A program made the translations under genes and the position numbers. Shown piece after piece: positions 1 through 8,544 of a stretch of 64,000 nucleotides of DNA. Location: assembly GCA_947073645.1 (NCBI GenBank), contig CAMTMK010000008.1:1-64000 (forward strand). The letters run 5' to 3'. How positions within the stretch are numbered: the first letter of the stretch is position 1; every line of letters begins with the position of its first letter. Origin of the DNA: an uncultured bacterium. GTDB lineage: Bacteria > Cyanobacteriota > Vampirovibrionia > Gastranaerophilales > Gastranaerophilaceae. The notes below the pieces were generated by a model. It had not been told where the DNA came from, did no database searches, and saw nothing but the letters and a program-made list of their open reading frames with translations.

Positions 1-40
1 GATTAAGAGTCAACTGCTCTACCAACTGAGCTATAAGCCC
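1..40 (-). tRNA. tRNA-Lys (CTT), truncated by window start
   Basis: Read on the minus strand, this is the 5' half of a tRNA. It has a GGGCTTA acceptor strand, a D-stem GCTC/GAGC, and an anticodon stem GTTGA with loop CTCTTAA, giving anticodon CTT (Lys). The anticodon 3' stem begins (TC) at the edge of the window, and the T-arm and 3' acceptor strand lie outside it. Confidence 0.85.
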
Positions 41-111
41 ATTACAATTTTTATTATACAACTTGATTTTAAATTTGCAATAAATTATTTTTGAAGTATT
101 ATAAGTACAAT

Positions 112-1110
112 ATGAGTAACGTTACTAAAGCAATGATTATGTCTGCAGGTGTTGGTTCAAGGTTAGACCCGTTAACAAAATTGGTGCCTAAACCGCTCGT
201 CCCTATTGCAAATAAACCTGTTATGGATATACTTTTTGAAAAACTATATTCATTAGGTATTAAAGACGTTATATGCAACACTTATTATCTCGCTGATAAA
301 ATTATTGACCGATATACTAACAATAATTTAGGTATAAATTTCAACTACATTAAAGAAGAAACACTATCCGGCACTGCAGGCGGTGTAAAAAAATGCCAGC
401 ACTTTTTTAAGAATGGCGAAACATTTGTTGTACTATCAGCAGATGGTCTAACAAATGCAGACCTTGAAAAAGGTATTGAAATTCATCAAAAATCTAATGC
501 AATTGCAACTATCGGTATAAAACAAATCGATAAATCACAAGTTCCACATTTTGGTGTTGTTGTAACTGATGAAACCGGATTTATCACAGAATTCCAAGAA
601 AAACCGTCAATTGAAGAAGCTAAAAGTAATTTTATAAACACAGGGATTTATATATTCAATTACAAAATTTTTGAATACATTCCTGCAAATACATTTTATG
701 ATTTTGCTAAAAACGTTTTTCCAAAACTGTTAGCTGAACATTCCATTAATACATTTGAAGTAAGCGAATATTGGAGCGATATAGGAACTTTAGAACAATA
801 CAAACAATCTACACAAGACTTATTTAACGGTAAATGTGAATTTGACCATGCTCCAATTATTAATACTACTCGTGGTGCTTATATTGCGGAAGAAAGTGAT
901 ATTGACGAAACTGTAGAATTTATTGGAAATTCGACAATCGGTAGAAACACTGTTATTGGGAAGAACACAATCATTGAAAATTGCATTATTTGGGATAATG
1001 TAAAAATAGGATCAAATCTGCGTATCTCCAACACTATAATTGCATCTGGCTGCACAATAAACAGTGATACTAAAAATGAATATATAACACTTGATTTTTT
1101 AAAGGTTTGA
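112..1110 (+). CDS. Sugar-phosphate nucleotidyltransferase
   Basis: Probable NDP-sugar pyrophosphorylase of the RmlA/GlmU-N/ManC superfamily, which activates a sugar phosphate with an NTP for polysaccharide or cell-wall synthesis. The nucleotide-binding signature GVGSRLDPLTKLVPKP lies at about residues 12-27. The C-terminal third (about residues 255-315) carries isoleucine-rich hexapeptide repeats typical of a left-handed beta-helix, so the two-domain layout resembles glucose-1-phosphate or mannose-1-phosphate nucleotidyltransferases. I chose the ATG at 112. The longer frame needs a TTG at 91, and neither start has a Shine-Dalgarno site; a TTATAA box at 99-104 sits 7 nt upstream of the ATG, so the mRNA may be leaderless. 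Sugar and nucleotide specificity cannot be told from the sequence. Confidence 0.85.
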   Translation: MSNVTKAMIMSAGVGSRLDPLTKLVPKPLVPIANKPVMDILFEKLYSLGIKDVICNTYYLADKIIDRYTNNNLGINFNYIKEETLSGTAGGVKKCQHFFKNGETFVVLSADGLTNADLEKGIEIHQKSNAIATIGIKQIDKSQVPHFGVVVTDETGFITEFQEKPSIEEAKSNFINTGIYIFNYKIFEYIPANTFYDFAKNVFPKLLAEHSINTFEVSEYWSDIGTLEQYKQSTQDLFNGKCEFDHAPIINTTRGAYIAEESDIDETVEFIGNSTIGRNTVIGKNTIIENCIIWDNVKIGSNLRISNTIIASGCTINSDTKNEYITLDFLKV

Positions 1111-1147
1111 TGATAAAGTAAGAGGTGCGCAAATAGTTTAATAATAT

Positions 1148-1219
<72 letters not shown>

Positions 1220-1224
1220 AATAA

Positions 1225-1252
1225 GGAAGCCTTTTACAGGCTTCTTTTTTTA
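1225..1252 (+). terminator. Rho-independent terminator of tRNA-Met
   Basis: The stem GAAGCC/GGCTTC (1226-1231 and 1239-1244) with a 7-nt loop is followed by seven T residues. It directly follows the tRNA and ends just before the alkD promoter. Confidence 0.85.
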
Positions 1253-1267
1253 TTGTATTATATCATT

Positions 1268-1951
1268 ATGGATGCAATACAGGAACTTTTAAACTTAAAG
1301 AATGATGAGCAAGCAAAGCATTTAATGCACTTTTTTAAAACAGGCAAAGGACAATATGGCGAAGGTGATAAATTTTTAGGTATTCGAGTTCCACAAACAA
1401 GATGCATTGTAAAAAAATACCGAAATAATACAACATTCCCTCAACTTCAAGAAATGTTAAATAGTGAATATCACGAAATTAGACTTTGTGCACTATTAAT
1501 AATGGTTTTATTGTACGAGAAAAATAATGATGAAAATATAATCAGACTATACATAAAAAACGTCAAAAATATTAACAACTGGGATTTGGTCGATTTAACC
1601 GCACATAAAATAATCGGCTCACATTACATTAAAACTCACGATAGAAGCATTATAGACAATCTCGCAAACAGCGGTCATTTGTGGTCAGAAAGAATTGCCG
1701 TTGTTTCTCAATGGAGCATTGTAAAAACAGGCGAATTTGGACTTTTACTTGAACTTTGCGAAAAATTTTTAACCCATAAACACGATTTAATGCACAAAGC
1801 AACAGGCTGGATGCTTCGAGAAGCGGGCAAAAAAGACTTAAAAGTTCTTTTAGGCTTTCTTGATAAACACGCAAAAACTATGCCAAGAACCATGTTAAGA
1901 TATTCTATCGAAAAACTTACGCCCCAACAGCGAAAATTTTATATGAGCTAA
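1268..1951 (+). CDS. AlkD-like DNA alkylation repair protein
   Basis: DNA glycosylase of the AlkC/AlkD HEAT-like repeat family, which excises bulky or positively charged alkylpurines. The protein is about 228 residues, the usual AlkD length. It is almost entirely helical and has the family motif NINNWDLVDL near residue 103, which contains the conserved Trp and the catalytic-type Asp. I chose ATG 1268 over the TTG at 1253. No ribosome binding site is present; a TATTAT box (1256-1261) lies 6 nt upstream of the ATG, right after the tRNA terminator, which fits a leaderless transcript. The 3' end overlaps the convergent yqeG-like gene by 4 bp. Confidence 0.88.
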   Translation: MDAIQELLNLKNDEQAKHLMHFFKTGKGQYGEGDKFLGIRVPQTRCIVKKYRNNTTFPQLQEMLNSEYHEIRLCALLIMVLLYEKNNDENIIRLYIKNVKNINNWDLVDLTAHKIIGSHYIKTHDRSIIDNLANSGHLWSERIAVVSQWSIVKTGEFGLLLELCEKFLTHKHDLMHKATGWMLREAGKKDLKVLLGFLDKHAKTMPRTMLRYSIEKLTPQQRKFYMS

Positions 1952-2427
1952 TGTTTAACAGAACATCTTTCAAGCCATCTTGCAACTCGAACAATAGGCT
2001 TTTCAATATCAGCAGTGATTGAATCCACTAAAATAGTTTTGCAACCCAAACGCTGTCCGCATATAATATCTGTCAGAGGTCTATCACCTGCAAATGCAGT
2101 TGTTTCAGGCTTCAAATTATGTTCATCCATAAATGCTTTTGCAACCTTAATATCAGGTTTGTGTGCACTAAACACAACAGGAAAATCCGAACAAGCAGTA
2201 ACTTTTTCTATATAAACAGGATTTCCATTATTTGAAACAACTCCGACAAAGAAATCTTTTTTTACTTTTTCAAGCCATTCAAGAGTTTCGGGAGTATAAC
2301 AACCTGTTTTGGAGCCCATTAAAGTACTGTCTAAATCAAACAAAAGTGCATTAATCCCAAGGGATTTAAGTTCTTCAAGATTAATTTCATATATATTTTT
2401 TAAATTGTAATCGGGTTTAATGAACAT
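1948..2427 (-). CDS. YqeG-family HAD IIIA phosphatase
   Basis: Small HAD-superfamily phosphatase (159 aa) of the YqeG type. All motifs are visible: motif I DLDSTLM (nucleophile and acid/base Asp, residues 31-37), motif II in VVSNNG, the motif III Lys in SAHKPD, and motif IV GDRPLTD. There is no large cap domain, as expected for this class. YqeG relatives include phosphatidylglycerophosphate phosphatases, but the substrate here is not shown. The start overlaps the end of the upstream U32 gene by 11 bp, so the two are probably co-translated. Confidence 0.88.
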   Translation of the reverse strand: MFIKPDYNLKNIYEINLEELKSLGINALLFDLDSTLMGSKTGCYTPETLEWLEKVKKDFFVGVVSNNGNPVYIEKVTACSDFPVVFSAHKPDIKVAKAFMDEHNLKPETTAFAGDRPLTDIICGQRLGCKTILVDSITADIEKPIVRVARWLERCSVKH

Positions 2428-3655
2428 TTTTTATACCTATAGTTCTAACAAGTGCATATTTTGTGTCTTTTGGTGATTGTGAAAATTTTACATAAACATC
2501 ATCATTTGTGTTGCCAAGCTCTAATTCCTCACCGTCAGCGTTTTTAACACCCTCAACACGAGCAACAAACTGCTCATCAGGTGTGATAATTTCTACTTCA
2601 TCACCAACAAGCATTTTATTTTTAATTTTTACCAATTGATACTCGCCTTGTTGTTCGCATTTATATTCGCACAAGAAATCCGCTCCTGCCAAGCCTTTTG
2701 ATATATCATAGCTGTAACTTTCGCCGTTGTTGTCGCCAAGTGCAAAACCTGTTGTATATCCGCGGTTTCCGACTTTTTGAAGCTCTAGGAAATATTTTTC
2801 CAAATCAGCAGAAGGATTTTGAAGAACTTCATCAATTGCCTGCCTGTAAGCTTTTGCAACCGCAGAAACATAATACAAACTTTTTGTTCTGCCTTCGATT
2901 TTAAAAGAATCAATGCCTGCATCAATCAACTGTGGTAATTGTTTTACAAGACATAAATCTTTAGGGCTCAAAATATGTGACCCTCTGCAATCTTGGTTAA
3001 TCTCTAAAAACTCATTAGGTCTTGTTTCCTCAACCAATCTGTAACTCCATCTGCAAGGCTGAGAGCAGTTTCCGTGATTTGCTTTTCTTTCTCCTTTTGA
3101 GAAATAATCACTCAACAGACATCTTCCCGAAAAAGATACACACTGTGCACCATGGACAAAGCTTTCCAATTCAACATCAGGAACATTTTTTCTAATTTCT
3201 GCAATATCTGCAATAGGCAGTTCTCTCGCAAGAATAACACGTTCTGCTCCTAAGTCTCGCCAAAACTTAACACTTTCATAATTCAAAGTATTAGTTTGAG
3301 TGCTTATATGAACAGGAGTTTCAGGAATATATTTTCTAACAAGATTAAAAATACCATAATCGCTTATGATAAAAGCATCGGGCTTTGCATCTTTAAATCT
3401 GTCAATACAAGCTTCTAACTGTTTTATATCGTTATTAAACGCAAAAATATTTATCGTCACATAAGCCTTTGCACCAAGTTTATGAGCTAAATCAACAGCC
3501 TCTTTAAGGTTATCCATAGTAATAAGACTGCCTTTTCTCATAGCACGCAGGCTAAAATCTACAACGCCGAGGTAAACAGCGTTTGCGCCGTACTTAACCG
3601 CATATTCAAGTTTTTCCAAATTGCCCGCAGGCATCAAAAGTTCTAAATCTCGCAT
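2417..3655 (-). CDS. Peptidase U32 family protein
   Basis: U32 family member (412 aa) with an N-terminal TIM-barrel-like domain beginning LLMPAGNLEKLEYAVKYGAN. The family signature is present near residues 165-205 (ESFVHGAQCVSFSGRC, then LSDY, then a SQPCRWSYR segment). Its cysteines match those that bind a 4Fe-4S cluster in characterised U32 hydroxylation or collagenase-like proteins. Known relatives act in tRNA hydroxylation (TrhP) or ubiquinone hydroxylation, so a tRNA-modification role is the better guess than proteolysis. No Shine-Dalgarno site precedes ATG 3655; a TAATAT box (3662-3667) sits 6 nt upstream, suggesting leaderless initiation. It is followed by the YqeG-like phosphatase. 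Confidence 0.88.
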   Translation of the reverse strand: MRDLELLMPAGNLEKLEYAVKYGANAVYLGVVDFSLRAMRKGSLITMDNLKEAVDLAHKLGAKAYVTINIFAFNNDIKQLEACIDRFKDAKPDAFIISDYGIFNLVRKYIPETPVHISTQTNTLNYESVKFWRDLGAERVILARELPIADIAEIRKNVPDVELESFVHGAQCVSFSGRCLLSDYFSKGERKANHGNCSQPCRWSYRLVEETRPNEFLEINQDCRGSHILSPKDLCLVKQLPQLIDAGIDSFKIEGRTKSLYYVSAVAKAYRQAIDEVLQNPSADLEKYFLELQKVGNRGYTTGFALGDNNGESYSYDISKGLAGADFLCEYKCEQQGEYQLVKIKNKMLVGDEVEIITPDEQFVARVEGVKNADGEELELGNTNDDVYVKFSQSPKDTKYALVRTIGIKNVH

Positions 3656-3729
3656 AACTGTATATTATCCCAAAGGATAGAAATAATCAACCGATTAGGT
3701 GATGCCTTTTTACGGTTAAAGTATATGAT

Positions 3730-3735
3730 TATAAT
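3730..3735 (+). promoter_or_regulatory. Putative -10 box for the small membrane protein gene
   Basis: A perfect TATAAT at 3730-3735 lies about 50 bp upstream of the small ORF at 3786. The -35 region (TTTACG at 3709-3714, 15-bp spacing) is weak. Confidence 0.4.
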
Positions 3736-3785
3736 GTGAGAAGGCAAGCCGACTCAACGGAATTTTATATTTTTGGAGAAGAAAG

Positions 3786-3920
3786 ATGCAAACAATAGAA
3801 AATGCTGCGACAACAATTAAAGAAATCTGGGAGTACCAACACCCTGTAATGCACACTTGGTTTGTTTTAAGTTCTTTATCATTGTGTGTGATGTTCGCTT
3901 TATTATATTTTGTAATCTAA
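3786..3920 (+). CDS. Small single-pass membrane protein (44 aa)
   Basis: A short reading frame encodes 44 residues: a polar N-terminal half (MQTIENAATTIKEIWEYQHP) followed by a hydrophobic segment (WFVLSSLSLCVMFALLYFVI) that ends the protein, typical of a tail-anchored or single-pass membrane peptide. It has a strong Shine-Dalgarno site (GGAG in GGAGAAGAAAG) at good spacing and a TATAAT box upstream, so expression is plausible. The 3' end overlaps the convergent pseudopilin gene by 4 bp. I recognise no family. Size and topology resemble small regulatory membrane proteins or electron-transport subunits, but nothing more can be said. Confidence 0.55.
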   Translation: MQTIENAATTIKEIWEYQHPVMHTWFVLSSLSLCVMFALLYFVI

Positions 3921-4632
3921 GGCAAGCATTCCCAATATGTTTTACTGCTATCGTGCGGACAAGTATTTGAAACTGCATAATATGCACAAGAACTTCCGTT
4001 ACGAATATTCGTAGAATCTTTATTACAATAAACCGTATTATCCTTCATTTCCCAGTGTCCTAGCTCTTTTGAACCTGTAGGAATCAACTTTCCTTTATTG
4101 GATAATGAAAAATAGAATATATCATGTCCTAGCGCATTAGGTTTGCCCTTAGGTCCGTTAGTATCAATAACAATCCAATTAGCAAAACAATTATACATTC
4201 CTCCAATTGCAGACCCGTCTGCAGCAATTCTTGAAGGAAGCTGCGCACATTGATTCATATCGCCGGCTTGTTTTGTATAAGTTTTTATAACATATTTATT
4301 TTTCTGTAAATACAAACGATTAACATTTTTATCATTAACAACCTTATATTTACTGTACAAATCCGTGAAAAATTCAGTATTAGTATCACCTGCATTACTT
4401 GAAAGTGTTGCATACATATCAGGGTCTATAGAATATAGTGCCTGCTGTAATGATGAATAAGCCTTTTTAAACTGTACTTCCATTTGTTTTTGATGATGCT
4501 TTGCCATAAGCGACGGGATAGTCATTGCCGCAACAACACCTATAACACCTAAAGTAATTATAACCTCAGCAAGAGTAAAAGCTACAGAAGTGCCCCCCCC
4601 CCGAAATTCTGACTATTGTATATTTTATTCAT
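3917..4632 (-). pseudogene. Pseudopilin gene, out of frame at a 10-G tract (possibly phase variable)
   Basis: The gene starts at ATG 4632 with a good Shine-Dalgarno site (AAGGAG). Ten codons later it enters a run of 10 G (plus-strand C 4593-4602). With 10 G the frame ends at a TAG a few codons on. With 8 or 11 G it would continue into a canonical prepilin: cleavage site A/F before FTLAEVIITLGVIGVVAAMT, then about 200 residues to the stop at 3917. The body is intact, with Cys residues near the C-terminus and an NGPKG..ALGHDIFYF-like segment shared by related pseudopilins. Intact coding on both sides of the tract argues for slipped-strand switching or a homopolymer sequencing error, not decay. 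The mature product would be a type IV pilus or type II secretion minor pilin. Confidence 0.8.
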
Positions 4633-4656
4633 AAATAAGCTCCTTCCGTTCACTTA

Positions 4657-4672
4657 TGATATAATAGTTTTA
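4657..4672 (+). promoter_or_regulatory. Extended -10 promoter abutting the permease start
   Basis: TGATATAAT (4657-4665) is a perfect extended -10 element, and the ATG at 4672 lies 6 nt downstream. The expected transcription start therefore coincides with the start codon. No Shine-Dalgarno site is present. Confidence 0.65.
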
Positions 4673-5484
4673 TGAAAAAGGCAAGAGTATTTTTAGGCTA
4701 CCTGACACTTATACTGATTGCAATCAGTATGTTATACCCGTTTTTTGCAATGGTAAGATTGTCTTTTGCAGGGAACAACGAAATTTTTTCTAATGTTGGG
4801 TATGGTTTCACTTTTGCCAATTATAAAAACGTTTTCAAAGAAATTCCGCTAAGTACATATTTTTTAAACAGTCTTATTGTTGCTGTAATTACAACAATAG
4901 GTCAGGTAATTTTCGCATCAATGGCGGGATATGCCTTTGCACGAATGAATTTCAAATATAGAAATGCAATATTTCTTATTGTATTAATAACAATGCTTAT
5001 ACCGCCACAGGTTAATATTATTCCGCTGTTTTTTCTAATGCGGGAACTCCATTTAATAAATACTTATCAAGCATTAATTTTGCCTGCACTGTTCGGCGGG
5101 TTCGGAGTATTTTTAATGCGTCAATACTTCTTGGGACTGCCAAAAGACCTTGAGGAATCAGCAAAAATTGACGGATGCAACCTTTTTCAAACATTTTTTA
5201 AAATTGCATTACCGCTTGCGTTGCCGACAATTGCAACCCTTGCGATTTTCACATTTGTCACTAGCTGGAACAGCTTTATGTGGCCATTGATTGTTACAAA
5301 CACAGAAAACATGAGAACATTACCTGTTGGACTTGCAATTTACAAAGGAAGTTTCAGAGAAATTACACAGTGGGGCGAACTTCTTGCTTGCTCTGTAATC
5401 TGCACACTTCCCGTAATCGGAGTATTTTTACTCGGCAAAAAATACTTTATTTCAGACATCCTTCAAGGCGGGGTTAAGGAGTAA
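4672..5484 (+). CDS. Carbohydrate ABC transporter permease (MalG-like)
   Basis: Inner-membrane permease of a carbohydrate-uptake ABC transporter of the MalG/AraQ type, 270 aa with six predicted membrane helices. The cytoplasmic EAA loop that docks onto the ATPase is clear (EESAKIDGC, a 9-residue gap, then IALPLALP, about residues 162-186). The second permease (MalF-like) and the solute-binding protein are absent from the window. A MalK/UgpC-like ATPase lies far away at 39175. The gene stands alone with an extended -10 box abutting its start, so it is probably a leaderless monocistron. The sugar is unknown; MalQ about 1 kb away suggests maltodextrin, but this is only proximity. Confidence 0.9.
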   Translation: MKKARVFLGYLTLILIAISMLYPFFAMVRLSFAGNNEIFSNVGYGFTFANYKNVFKEIPLSTYFLNSLIVAVITTIGQVIFASMAGYAFARMNFKYRNAIFLIVLITMLIPPQVNIIPLFFLMRELHLINTYQALILPALFGGFGVFLMRQYFLGLPKDLEESAKIDGCNLFQTFFKIALPLALPTIATLAIFTFVTSWNSFMWPLIVTNTENMRTLPVGLAIYKGSFREITQWGELLACSVICTLPVIGVFLLGKKYFISDILQGGVKE

Positions 5485-5537
5485 AATAACTTTACAAAAA
5501 AGGCAATTTTTTCGGATAGAATACGGAATTTGAAAAA

Positions 5538-6383
5538 CTACAACTTATACCTCAACACAGAATTTGAGCCCTGAGAAGATACAAAGAGCATTCCGTCTGT
5601 AATATTCATTCCGTAAGGTTTTTCAACATTATTTATTAAAACTGAAATTAAACCAGAAGAAGTAATTTTTACCACATTATTACTATTATAATTTGATACG
5701 TAAATATTTCCGTTAGCATCACTTACCATAGCAATAGGCCCATCAATTTTTTTATCTTTAATATAAATCATCTGCCTGCCGTCAGGAGTAACTTTATAAA
5801 TCATATTATCAGAGAACGACGCAATATAAACATTACCCTGACTATCGGTAGTAATTCCTGTAGGGCTCGGAATATTATTGTACATACCGTTTGTATGACT
5901 AATATTTGAAGGCAAAATCGGCTCTTCTTCAATCTGAACAGATTCAGGCTCTTTTACGACAGGAGCAGGAATTGTCGAGATCAAAGCCTGTGCTTTCGAA
6001 TACGCAGAACTATTAGCAGGAATAAGTTCCAAATAAGATTTTGCCTTATCATTTTGACCTAATTTTATGCTTAAATTGCCTGCTTTATACAAAGCTTCAT
6101 AATCATCAGGTTTTCTGACAATAATCTGCTTGAATACAGCAAGTGCAGCATCATCCTGATGCAAATATTCCAAAATTGAACCAAGATTATAATATGCATC
6201 AACATAATTAGGGTCAAGCTCAATTGCTCGTCTAAAAGCTGCCATAGAACGGTCATACTGCCCTATTTTATAAAAATCATAACCACGGTTATACTCTAAT
6301 TTTGCTTGATTGCTTGCAGGTTCTGCGAGAACCGCAAAACCTGTGCAAGCTGTAACCAATAACGCCGCTACAATTTTTTTCAT
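5538..6383 (-). CDS. Exported TPR and NHL/beta-propeller repeat protein
   Basis: A 281-residue protein with a Sec signal peptide (MKKIVAALLVTACTGFAVLA, cleavage near residue 20). Residues about 26-130 hold three TPR-like repeats (FRRAIELDPNYVDAYYNLGS is one), and residues about 165-281 form NHL or SMP-30-like blades with repeated GNVYIASF, GNIYVSNY and GMLFVSSQ motifs. The combination suggests a periplasmic or surface scaffold that binds proteins or carbohydrates. A Shine-Dalgarno-like GGCGGAG precedes the start. It lies just downstream of malQ on the same strand (about 16 bp), so co-transcription is possible. No enzymatic residues are recognisable. Confidence 0.75.
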   Translation of the reverse strand: MKKIVAALLVTACTGFAVLAEPASNQAKLEYNRGYDFYKIGQYDRSMAAFRRAIELDPNYVDAYYNLGSILEYLHQDDAALAVFKQIIVRKPDDYEALYKAGNLSIKLGQNDKAKSYLELIPANSSAYSKAQALISTIPAPVVKEPESVQIEEEPILPSNISHTNGMYNNIPSPTGITTDSQGNVYIASFSDNMIYKVTPDGRQMIYIKDKKIDGPIAMVSDANGNIYVSNYNSNNVVKITSSGLISVLINNVEKPYGMNITDGMLFVSSQGSNSVLRYKL

Positions 6384-6399
6384 ATTTTAAACTCCGCCT

Positions 6400-8283
6400 T
6401 TATGCAATTTGTTCTAACTGCTCAATTACTTTTTTATTTTTTTCAGCGAATTCTTGTCCCCTTGCAATTATAGCTAATTTTAGAATATTTGCAAGATTAA
6501 TTGCACAGAGTTCCTTATAATTATCCGGCAATCTTAAAGACCAGTTGGCATCACCAGATGTTCCCGGTCTGTTATAAACATCATAGACATTGAAATAATC
6601 AGTAAAGAAAATTTGAATATTTTCTGCTGTAGATGCAAATAACTCAACCAACTTTGTTTGCGCCAAAAATTCAGCATCATCAGTAAGTTTTACAATAATG
6701 TCATCTTTGTTTTCACATTCTGCAAACAAATCATCTACAAGGTTTTTCGCATGCAAATAACCAGTATGAGTGTGAATATTTTTATCAGCCCACATTTTTA
6801 TAGGTTCGTTATCATGAGTCCCTACCATAGCCCAGCATTTTTTGTCGATATTACAACATCTGTATGGGTCTTCAGGCTTATCTGCTTCTACAAACTGAGT
6901 TAATTTCATACCCTGCATACCGAACTGTTCCATAACCGATGCAACAGGCTTTGTTAAAGTTCCTAAATCTTCGCAAACAATTGCATCTTTATCCAAACCT
7001 TCTTCTTTAGCCGCAGCAATAACGATTTTTTCAATCAATCTGCCGTAATCTCTGATTTGTTCTTTTGTCAAAGTTTTAACGCGTTTTTCTTTATCCGCTG
7101 TAACTTCTTCATTCAAATCTTCCATTTTTGCAATCGCATATTTTGAAAGTTCAGGATGTTCGGGAGATGAGAATAATCTGCCAGCTCCCTGTTCAATTTT
7201 AGGTTTTTTACCGGCTTTATATACCCAAGGGTCAATCAACCCTACAATATGGTCAATTCTGACACCGCCCGGGTTTTCTTTGAACATTTTTTTATAAAGG
7301 TTTTTCAATAATAATCCGCCTTCATCCAAAGAACCGTCAGCATTGTACATTCTGTCCGGATCCATAACAGGGAACCCCCAAGCCTGCCCGTCTTTTGAGA
7401 AATAATCAGGAGGACAGCCCAAGCACCAGCCTTTCAAGAATAATGCCTGATAAGCCCAGGTGTCACGGTCTGAGAATGCAACCTGTCTGTCTGCAATCAT
7501 TTTAATATCATGTTTTTTTGCAAAATCACGAGTTTCTTCATTCTGTTTGCTTATAACAAATTGAATAAACTTATACAATTCAATTTCATTTGAATATTTA
7601 TTTTCAATTTCTTTAATTCTTTCTGCAAACTGCATTTTTTCTTCATGAGATTGAGGGTTAAAAAGATTTTTATCAGTTTCAGAACTCCATAACGGCCAGT
7701 AATCATTGCCATGTTCGATTGATAAAGCTTCATATAAGCTGTCTTTATCTAACCAAAAATCATTTTCGCGCTTAAACACTTCAAATTCTTTAGCCAGTTT
7801 TTTAACAGGGTTAGCTTTAAAATTGTTCCAAGCTTCCCCCAAAGCCTCGTTATATTTTTTGTAAACATAAGAATAAGCAGTTTTATTTGTATCCTTGTTA
7901 GGATTATTGCTTACTATTTCATAATAAGTTGTTTCAGAAAGAATATTTCCCCATGCTTTTTCAGTTAATTCTTTCAGGTTAATAAATAACGGATTACCCG
8001 AAAAAATTGTACCTGTATATGGTGAAGAATCGCAAGATTTGGTTTTTCCTGCAGGTCCAAGCTGAATTGCATCAAACAAACCTGATGCATATTCGATAAA
8101 TTCTTTTCCGCCATCAGTATTTACACTGCCAAAACCTGTATTTTGGTTTTCAGCAGACGGAAAACTACCATTATGCATAATGAAAGCTATATTTTTTTTA
8201 CCAAGAGCCTTAAGAGCTTTTCTGATAGTCTTTTTAGCTTTGTCGTCTAAAACGTTAGATGTTTTTTCTAAGATACAATTCAT
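6400..8283 (-). CDS. malQ: 4-alpha-glucanotransferase (GH77)
   Basis: Amylomaltase that transfers alpha-1,4-glucan segments during maltodextrin or glycogen metabolism. GH77 landmarks are visible: SSPYTGTIFSGNPLFI near the N-terminus, CPPDYFSKDGQAWGFPV, the RIDHIVGL motif with the nucleophile-type Asp, VCEDLGTLT with the acid/base Glu, and GTHDNEP with the third carboxylate. The protein is 627 residues from the ATG at 8283, which has a GAGGGG Shine-Dalgarno site; an in-frame ATG 18 codons upstream lacks one. Long divergent inserts, rich in Lys and Glu, lie between residues about 100 and 230. The cytoplasmic product would work with a maltodextrin importer and phosphorylase not seen here. Confidence 0.9.
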   Translation of the reverse strand: MNCILEKTSNVLDDKAKKTIRKALKALGKKNIAFIMHNGSFPSAENQNTGFGSVNTDGGKEFIEYASGLFDAIQLGPAGKTKSCDSSPYTGTIFSGNPLFINLKELTEKAWGNILSETTYYEIVSNNPNKDTNKTAYSYVYKKYNEALGEAWNNFKANPVKKLAKEFEVFKRENDFWLDKDSLYEALSIEHGNDYWPLWSSETDKNLFNPQSHEEKMQFAERIKEIENKYSNEIELYKFIQFVISKQNEETRDFAKKHDIKMIADRQVAFSDRDTWAYQALFLKGWCLGCPPDYFSKDGQAWGFPVMDPDRMYNADGSLDEGGLLLKNLYKKMFKENPGGVRIDHIVGLIDPWVYKAGKKPKIEQGAGRLFSSPEHPELSKYAIAKMEDLNEEVTADKEKRVKTLTKEQIRDYGRLIEKIVIAAAKEEGLDKDAIVCEDLGTLTKPVASVMEQFGMQGMKLTQFVEADKPEDPYRCCNIDKKCWAMVGTHDNEPIKMWADKNIHTHTGYLHAKNLVDDLFAECENKDDIIVKLTDDAEFLAQTKLVELFASTAENIQIFFTDYFNVYDVYNRPGTSGDANWSLRLPDNYKELCAINLANILKLAIIARGQEFAEKNKKVIEQLEQIA

Positions 8284-8342
8284 AATTACCCCTCTTTCGA
8301 AAATGATGATAACATGAGGTAAAAATTTTTTCAACAAACAAA

Positions 8343-8364
8343 AACTAATTCTTAAGAATTAGTT
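8343..8364. promoter_or_regulatory. 22-bp perfect palindrome upstream of a pilin promoter
   Basis: AACTAATTCTT and its exact reverse complement AAGAATTAGTT abut to give a perfect 22-bp dyad. It lies 29 bp upstream of the -35 box of the pseudopilin promoter and between two divergent genes (malQ and the pseudopilin). It may be an operator. Confidence 0.45.
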
Positions 8365-8393
8365 AAAAATAATTAATATTTTATGTAAAACAC

Positions 8394-8422
8394 TTGACAA
8401 ATTTGAAAGAAGAAACTAAAAT
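8394..8422 (+). promoter_or_regulatory. Strong sigma70 promoter of pseudopilin gene
   Basis: TTGACA (8394-8399), a 17-bp spacer and TAAAAT (8417-8422). Transcription would start near 8430 and give a leader of about 115 nt before the ATG at 8545. Confidence 0.8.
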
Positions 8423-8544
8423 AAAATTAAGAGAAGATTTTCAAGATAGTTTTATGCACATTTTAGTTATTAAGAGATTCGATTTTAGGACATAAAATAT
8501 ATTGAGAGATCAAAAGTTTTACTAAAAAGAAAGGTGAAAAGATT

